Assembly: GCA_030248135.1 (NCBI GenBank) | Contig: JASANC010002876.1 | Span: 41,277-105,276 of the forward strand | Reading direction: 5' to 3' | Source: Theristus sp. LFF4_11 | Taxonomy: Eukaryota > Nematoda > Chromadorea > Monhysterida > Xyalidae | Length of the DNA: 64,000 nt | Notes under the pieces: model-generated | Seen by the model: the letters and a program-made list of their open reading frames with translations, nothing else | Databases searched by the model: none | Told to the model about the DNA's origin: nothing | Program-made: the position numbers and the translations under genes | Shown: positions 57,773 to 64,000 of the stretch, piece after piece | Numbering within the stretch: the first letter of the stretch is position 1 | Layout: each line of letters opens with the position of its first letter

Positions 57773-59004
57773 ATGATGCATCTGTGAATGCGTTTATTCA
57801 TTTATTGCATTTGTTAAAAAATTGTTCTTGTTTTGTTTTTTATGCGGTCTATAACTTTATTTATAATGCAACTGATGAACGATCAACCAATAAAGAAGGC
57901 AAGAACCCGTTAACTTTGTTTAGATCACACATGCGATCATAAGGATCATTGAGAGCGTATTTTTCGCTAATGTTCCACCTTTTATTTTGGTGATATGAGC
58001 CTTGAAAAAAATTGATACACTGATTTTATTGCAAGACGTCTGAAAAAACTTTCTTGCAACACACTAAGCAACTTCACTAGCTCTAAGAAAAGTTGTAGCT
58101 CATGTTGTGCCTTTTGCGCGATGCAAAGCGTGTTTTGCAAAAGGCGCGCGGTACAACAGCCATTCACATAATGCACGGTGCGCGTCAGTGCAATCAAATT
58201 GTAAGTTTTGAGCGAACGCATGCGGTGCAGAACTAGTGTTTTCGAACAGCAAACGGAGAACGAAAAACGTTTAAAATCACTATTTTGCTGAAGATTCTTT
58301 CACAGCACAACAAACGTTTGCTTGTGTAATAGAGAGAGGCACCTTGTCATGAAAAACAGCGTCTAAGTTATTTGTTTGATGATTTTTTACTTTCGTACGA
58401 TCATAACCACTTTCCAGACCGGCTCATTTATTAGCATATAATTTTTTGGTAGTATGAGTTGCCCAAAAATGCAGCGGTATGTGTGACGGACAAAGACGTT
58501 TGATGTTGATTTGATGCATCTTGGAACGTGTTCCTAGTGAACTAAAAGTAGTAACTTTTTTGAAAATTGTGTACATTTCGTTTACAATTCAATAAATCAT
58601 CTTCAGATTAAAAGTGTTTTTGCGTCACCCGATATGGCGATGCGTAAACTGTCAAATTGGTAATGCTTTTTACGAGACATTTTTTTGAAAATTTTGTATT
58701 CGTGGTAGTCTTGCAAAAAAGCTGACTGAAAATTATCCAAAAAACGTGTCGGTCAAAGCTATACGAAGATATACAATAGCCAATACGTGAAGTTCGCTGT
58801 TTGCGGTTTCGCCTGGTAGACGCATATCGCGGTGCCCCCTGGCTCGTCAGTGCGACGGACACCAGGCAGAACTACCGAAGGTGTTTTACAACAGACAGGT
58901 CTTATAGTCTGGGTAAAACATCAGCGAACCTAGGTAGTAAAATCTCACAAAATCAACCATCCCGGGCAATAAAGGCAAAAGTTTTTATTTTCAGGTTTCC
59001 CGGC
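57773..59004. other. Intergenic between paralogues B and C
   Basis: It holds the gene B 3' UTR and, at 58801-58930, a second copy of the repeat seen at 29608-29745. TTTTCAG at 58988-58994, 10 nt before the gene C ATG, looks like a 5' UTR or trans-splice acceptor. Nothing else was recognised. Confidence 0.45.
58801..58930 (+). repeat. Dispersed ~130-bp repeat, copy 2
   Basis: GCGGTTTCGCCTGGTAGACG, CTGGCTCGTCAGTGC and TAAAACATCAGCGAAC match landmarks of 29608-29745 in order. Its reading frame happens to be open into gene C, but it is upstream of the acceptor and not counted as coding. Confidence 0.6.
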
Positions 59005-61250
59005 ATGCAGCCTGCCGCTGTCAGCTCGGATGCGGTGGAAAACGGCGAAGCACCGACGGCAAAGAAATCCGCAGCAGTTGACGCTGACAAGGAGACGCAA
59101 GCCAACAAGGCAAAAGAGGAGAAATCCGCATATGAGCGTCAACTCGAGAAAGCGAAAAAACTAGTGGTGCCGAAAGAGTTGCGAGACGCTCTGAAAGACA
59201 CGTTTGACCCGAACGAGGAGAAATACCAGCTGCTGCCGCCCATTAAAAGCGCGGTTGAGTTGGCGCGCGAACGCTGGCCGAAACTGCAGGTGTTCCAAAA
59301 CGAAGAAGGGGTGTACATTTACGTCGGCTTTGCCGTTGCCAGCATCGAGACGCTGTTTTTGTTGGTTTGTCTGCTACTGAACTGCATACACTTTGCCAAG
59401 TACGGACCTGCGTACGCAAAGACGGCGCATGCCGCACGCGACTCGAACGTCAACCTCGTGTTCGGCGGCACTTTGACGCAAATTGCAGTGGCCTTGTTCT
59501 TTGAAGTCAGTTGCTTTCTTTCAGCTTTTTTTCTATAATCATTCTGTTCTGTTCTGTTCTGTTTTATTCGGCGCTGATAAGCGTCAGGCATTTGCACAAG
59601 GAAACAGGTTCCAATCCAGCAAGCTGGGTACACAGCTGTAGAAAACAATGCCATAAGACGTTTTTATGACCTCAAGAGCTGCATTTTGGAAAGTAAATTT
59701 GGAACTCGAGTTGCTTAAATGTGATTTTTTGCGGCTTTCGCCAGGCGCTGTTGATTGTTGGTCTGACGCGTCGACGAATGCGGCGCCTTTTGCGCTTCCA
59801 CAACATGTTCCAGTTGATGTTGTGCTGTGTGCTGGTGTTGAATGTCACGTTTGCGATGTCGGTCGACTACGGCGGCGGAGACGAGCTGCCCTACTACGCG
59901 ACGTCAGTGTTGTTCGGTTTTGTCTTTGGTTGTTTTTCGACGTTTTTTCCCGGAAGTAATACCGGATTGAATTTGATTATCAGTGGCTCAGCTCAGCACT
60001 AATCGCAGCTTTTCAATCTTCAGCTATAATCCCCCGTTGATTCGCGCACTGGCGTTCACTTCTTTAGCATGGATTTTCGTCCAATTCGGATTGTACTTTG
60101 TCATCAAGCCAGCGTTGTGCTTTGTGAGAGATTATGAAGTCTATCGGTTCGTTTGTCCTATTTAGATTGACGATTAAAAATGGCACTTTCAATTGATTGC
60201 TGTGGCGTTTTCAGAACAGAGTTGCTGAAGAAAATGTGGTGGCACCAGAAGAAGACCTTTTTTGAATCGATTAATTTGACCGTGCGCACACTGGATCTTG
60301 GTGATTCACTGATTGATAAGGTGCAAGAGATTGGTGACAAAAACAAACAAGAGGAACCAACTGTTCAAGAACGTGTCGCAGCTCAGGTAATGACCTATTT
60401 TTTAAACGTGTCCCACTGAAATGACGTCATGCGCTTGCCGTTCACAGCAAACCAGACTTTCCGTTTATCCGATTTCTTCCCATAAACAAATGGTGAATGT
60501 CGAATCAGTCACACCAAACTGACATTTTAGTGCCTGTACTTTGACAAACGAGCGTTTTTAAAGCAAATGACGTCATTTTAGTCCGGTCACGTTTGAATAA
60601 ATCCACAATAAAATGGATCTTGTTCAATTAAATCGTTATTGACAGGCGTGTTTGTCTACAAGGAAATCCAGTGTCCAGGCCAGCAAAGCTGGGCACGCAA
60701 TTATGCTAATTATGCTAATTAAGCGGCATTCATGAAGCAACATTTGGTGACATGTAGCTGTGTTACATAGCTACGCAGTCACTAAATACTGCTTCATGAA
60801 TGCCCCTTATGTTATTGAACACCAATTATTAAGGTTGTAATGCCTAATGTTCAAATGCAGCAATCATCATCATCGTCGTCGTCATCATCTTCTGAGAATG
60901 AAAAGAATGCTGAGGAAGGCGAGGATGAGGGCAGTGCAGACACGAAACACACGCAAGAAGAGCAGATATCAGAGGCGGCGTCGTCGGTCGAGCAGCAAAA
61001 CGCTAAGGATCAGGTTACTCACAGAACCCCGTGTGACTATTATTCCTACACAATCGCTTGTGATTTGCTACCGGGAAATATTTGATGCAATGGAAATTAC
61101 GCTACGATTTTTTGACTGAAATTTCAGGACGAACAGTTTTTTGACGAAGCGAACGAAATTGAAGAGAGCGGCTCACACGATGAAGAGGACAATGGTGAGA
61201 AGAAAAAACCGGCTAAAGACGACGATGAATCGAGTATCGAACTTGTTTGA
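59005..61250 (+). CDS. Four-pass membrane protein, paralogue C, with acidic tail (409 aa)
   Basis: Exons 59005-59505, 59745-59902, 60024-60146, 60215-60386, 60861-61013 and 61128-61250 sum to 1230 nt with consistent phases. The N-terminus is Lys/Glu/Ala-rich (possible short coiled coil), followed by the family motif FDPNEEKYQLL. Hydrophobic segments are GFAVASIETLFLLVCLLLNC, VFGGTLTQIAVALFFE, FQLMLCCVLVLNVTFAMSV and the one before FVRDYEVYR. Exons 2 and 3 (158 + 123 nt) together equal the single 281-nt exon of A and B, so an intron was gained here or lost in the others. The C-terminal tail has a ten-Ser run and is strongly acidic, a short version of gene B's tail. The ATG at 59005 was chosen because a TTTTCAG acceptor lies 10 nt before it. 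Function unknown. Confidence 0.85.
60391..60610 (+). mobile_element. CRE-bearing MITE, copy 5 (gene C intron 4)
   Basis: 220 bp, starting 4 nt after the exon 4 donor (GTAA then TGACCTATT). It retains TGACGTCA at both ends and ends AATAAATCCACAATA. Confidence 0.85.
60719..60807. mobile_element. ~85-bp palindromic MITE, copy 3 (gene C intron 4)
   Basis: GGCATTCATGAAGCAACATT at the left faces the inverted CACTAAATACTGCTTCATGA and ATGCC at the right. It is the most symmetrical copy of the family at 9596-9675 and 34928-34990. Confidence 0.8.
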
Positions 61251-62269
61251 CAGTTGTACTTTTTAAGTCCGATATTATCCGAAGATTATGCTCTCTGCTT
61301 ATTCATGAAAAGCTTCAGTCAAGGCCCATCATGACATGCGAACTTCTCGGCACTTTACTTTGTTGTTATTGATTTTTATTTTAAATGAGTAATGTGTGTT
61401 CACCATGCTGAAAAAATGTCCGAACTCGTATGTTCGGTGTCGTGTCCCGCGTTAAGTCCTGTCACGGAAAATGAATTAAAAAATGTTTTCGGGACATCCG
61501 GACACGGCTCGGGACACGCGGCGGGACACGTCGGGGACACGAGATCGGGCATTTTTTACTGTAACAGTTATCAAAGATTTTGCCAAGCAAATGGGTAAAA
61601 CTAAGAGCTGAGCTGAACTATAAAACAAAAACATTCAGTTGGTGTTGTTGTTGGAAAGTTTACAACACTGAAGTGAATAGCCAGCTGCTGAACTGAACAC
61701 CAACCACCACACTGTTGCAATGTTGCTGTTCCGCCCGGTGCGTTTTTGCTCGCAGTCGCAGTTTGTGCAGCTTTTTTACGACAGGAATAGTGCAGTGTGG
61801 TGAAAATGTTTGTCTCATTTACACAGCTCAACCAAGTACGACCTTAGCTTAGCGTCTGCAAAAGCGTCTCGCGCTGGCAGCTACATATGTGGCGACCGCT
61901 CAGTGCAGCTGTAGCAATGAAGCCACGTTTTCGCTGTTTTTACTCTGAATAAACGCATGCACTTTACAACGACTCTTCGTATGCACTTTTCTTTTTATAA
62001 AGCACTTTTACGTTTTCACATTTTTTCAGCTGCTAAATCTGATGAGATAAAATTAAGGAAAAGGAATTTAATTAAGAGACACATAAGGACAAATAAAAAA
62101 GAAAATTATCAGAACAACATGACTTAAGGACTTTAAACAACTGCGTATACTATTCGAATCTGTAAGCTGCGAAGCGATTCTGAAACTGAGGACAGCGGAA
62201 TTAAGGAAACATACAAACACCTCGACTTTGCTATCCGATCCGACGTCCAAAAAATAAGAAATAAAAAAC
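61251..62269. other. Intergenic between paralogue C and the SMYD gene
   Basis: It contains the foldback at 61411-61559. AATAAA near 61947 may end the gene C transcript. Minus-strand frames here (61601-61831 and 62068-62499) look like chance. Confidence 0.4.
61411..61559. mobile_element. GC-rich foldback MITE
   Basis: AAAAAATGTCCGAACTCGT at the left is inverted at the right as ACGAGATCGGGCATTTTTT, with GGGACAC motifs repeated between them (CGGGACATCCGGACACGG, CGGGACACGTCGGGGACACG). Confidence 0.65.
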
Positions 62270-63218
62270 ATGACGGAAAAACAAAACACCGTGAGCGTTC
62301 CGCCATTGAGTTCGCGGCTGGCAGAGACGCATCCGGAGCGGGCGCGTTTGTTCTTTCCGTTCTCGTACGTGCTCAATGACGAGGCACTGCGCGAGCACTG
62401 CTGGTTCTGCTTGGCACCGGGCACCTGCGGCGATCCGCCGAGCAAAAGGCCGCAGTCGCAAGGTGATCGGCCGCCGAAAGTGAAACTGTCGCGGTGCAAA
62501 GGCTGTCTGACGGCCGTCTACTGCGACGAAACCTGCCAACGTTACTCGTGGTTCGACCACAAGCTCGAGTGCAAATACTTCAAGGCGAAACGCACGCGAC
62601 CGCCCGAGAAACACGTACGCATGCTCGCGCTCACGGTCTATCGCTATAAAACCATCCAGGCGGGACGAGACAAGAAACACGCGCAGGAGTTCTACCACAA
62701 GCGGACGCATTCGAGGCCGGTGATGGACCTGATGAGTCATGAGGAGGACTTTCGCAGTGACCAGGTGGCCATGGACTACTTTGAAGAGACGTACAAGGCG
62801 TTGATGAAGTGGACACAGAACGCTGACGAGTTTAAGGACAAGGAGCTCGTGTTCCAGGTTTCTGCTATATTTTCCAATATTCTGCTTCTGATTCCTATCC
62901 TTTTTTCTCATCACTGCAAACCAAAGCCAATGTTTCACCGCTGCGCGTGCCTGTTTGCAGTTGTTCTGTCGCGTGCGCATCAACCAGATCTCCATCAGTA
63001 ACACCGACTACACCGGAGTGATCGGCCAGGGCCTGTACCCCGACCTCGCCTCGTACGACCACAGTTGTCGGCCGAATGCGTCCTGTGCGGCGGTTGACGG
63101 GTTCACGGTGCTGTTGTGGGCGTTGGACGCTACGATTGATGTGCACAACACCGAACGGACGTTCATCGCTTATATTGACCTCATGAAACCGCGGCACGAT
63201 CGAAGGATCACGCTGAAA
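62270..63218 (+). CDS. SMYD-family MYND-SET protein lysine methyltransferase (3' end missing)
   Basis: Exons 62270-62857 and 62961-63218 join in phase 0 (282 codons). A donor follows (CTGAAA/GTGAGA) and the rest lies beyond the window or past the repeats. SMYD proteins are methyltransferases whose SET domain is split by a MYND zinc finger. The MYND finger is seen as CWFC, CKGC, VYCDETC and HKLEC. The second half of SET gives GLYPDLASYDHSCRPN and FIAYIDLMKPRHDRR, matching the family GLYPS...NHSCxPN and YID...P...R blocks. The N-terminal SET glycine-rich piece (GxG) is not visible, so an upstream exon or N-terminal loss is likely. The Asn of the cofactor-binding NHSC motif is Asp here. Which SMYD subgroup it belongs to cannot be settled by eye. 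Confidence 0.85.
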
Positions 63219-63296
63219 GTGAGATCGCCTGTTTGTGGTGGAACTGCCCTGCTCGACCGAATGTGCCCGTGAGCGCTGATTGGCTAAGCTGACAGT

Positions 63297-64000
63297 ATCA
63301 TGCGGATGCGCGAGCGAGCGCCAGCGAGCGGACAGCGCATCACGCATTATATGGCTGAATATTCCCTCGCGCGCTTTTTTCAAATTTGCTCGCTGCGTCC
63401 AGCGAGCATAGTATAAGCCACAAACTTGGTTCTGTGCACACGAAACGAACACCCAAAGTTGTGCTTGGAGCCGCGAAAAAACTTTTATCCGACTATTTTT
63501 CATACGCTGTAGACACGAAAAACCTGTTCTGAAATTTATGTTACTTATTTTCCTTGGTATTTTTTTTTTCTGGTATGTAATCAACATGTGTTCGCCCTTT
63601 AAATTTTTACCTGCGACACTTTCGCAGTCGAACAAAAATGTTCCCTGGGGTAATTCCACCCGGAGATTTTGAAAATTGGGTTAATTTTTTACCCAGACCC
63701 TGTTTTTGGGTAAAAAATTGGGCATTTTTAATTGTTGGGAGGGTTTTCACCTGGTTTTAAGTGTTCGCCCTTTCAGTTTTTAGCTGGGACACTTTCACAG
63801 TTGAACAAAATTTTTTCCTAGGGTAATTTCATCCGTAGATTCTGAAAATTTAGTTTATTTTTTTGCCCGGGCATTTTTTGGGGTCAAAATTGTGCATTTT
63901 TTAAAGTTGGTAGCATTTTGACTGGGTATCAGTTTTTCACTCTTACAAATTTTGTCTGAGCTACGAAAAATAGGAGAAATGTTCAGTCCGTAGGAATTCA
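63297..64000 (+). mobile_element. Composite satellite-bearing element, copy 3 (cut by window end)
   Basis: It starts ATCATGCGGATGCGCGAGCG, the same end piece as at 43327, and passes into satellite sequence (CCCTGGGGTAATTCCACCCG) from about 63590 to the window edge. It begins 78 bp after the SMYD exon 2 donor, so it lies in that gene's intron or 3' flank. Confidence 0.8.

Noticed and set aside
58801..59004. N-terminal extension of gene C (open from 58801)
   Set aside because: The stretch includes a dispersed repeat also present in a laminin intron, and a TTTTCAG acceptor separates it from the ATG at 59005.
62231..63004. 257-codon open frame on the minus strand opposite the SMYD exon
   Set aside because: It mirrors a GC-rich true exon whose plus-strand translation has MYND and SET motifs; the antisense translation shows no domain.

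Overview
This is animal (metazoan) nuclear DNA. Genes are split into many short exons with GT-AG introns, acceptors are mostly TTTTCAG-like, and the encoded proteins are animal-specific (laminin gamma, aftiphilin, heparan N-sulfatase, SMYD). The splice-site style and a tachykinin-related-like neuropeptide precursor suggest an invertebrate, possibly an ecdysozoan such as a nematode. I cannot name the species. Intergenic DNA and introns are packed with foldback transposons, MITEs, SINEs and satellites.

Left third (1-21 kb). The minus strand carries the 5' part of an aftiphilin-like gene (2538 to beyond base 1), a complete N-sulphoglucosamine sulphohydrolase gene (8134-5534, 9 exons, 523 codons) and a complete adenosine deaminase gene (10564-8336, 10 exons, 373 codons). 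Two long foldback transposons lie between aftiphilin and the sulfatase. The plus strand then has a four-pass membrane protein of unknown family (11366-17211) and a two-exon neuropeptide precursor (18233-20917).

Middle (22.8-41.1 kb). One complete laminin gamma-chain gene has 31 exons. The exon lengths add up to 4953 nt and the phases agree at every junction, giving 1650 residues. Its introns hold a 3-kb hAT-like foldback, a nested pogo-like element, a mariner relic, minisatellites and MITEs.

Right third (41-64 kb). Three tandem paralogues (A, B, C) encode an unrecognised family of four-pass membrane proteins. B carries a very long acidic cytoplasmic tail (1169 residues in all) and C a short acidic tail. 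Two mirror-image copies of a composite, satellite-bearing repeat sit just before gene A and inside gene B, and a third begins near the right edge. The window ends in a SMYD-type (MYND + SET) gene, 3' end missing.

Links between genes are limited. Laminin gamma (basement membrane) and heparan N-sulfatase (lysosomal heparan sulfate breakdown) both concern extracellular matrix. Adenosine deaminase and the sulfatase lie head to tail only 201 bp apart. All exon models were built by eye from splice signals, reading phase and remembered family sequences; no alignment or transcript data were used.
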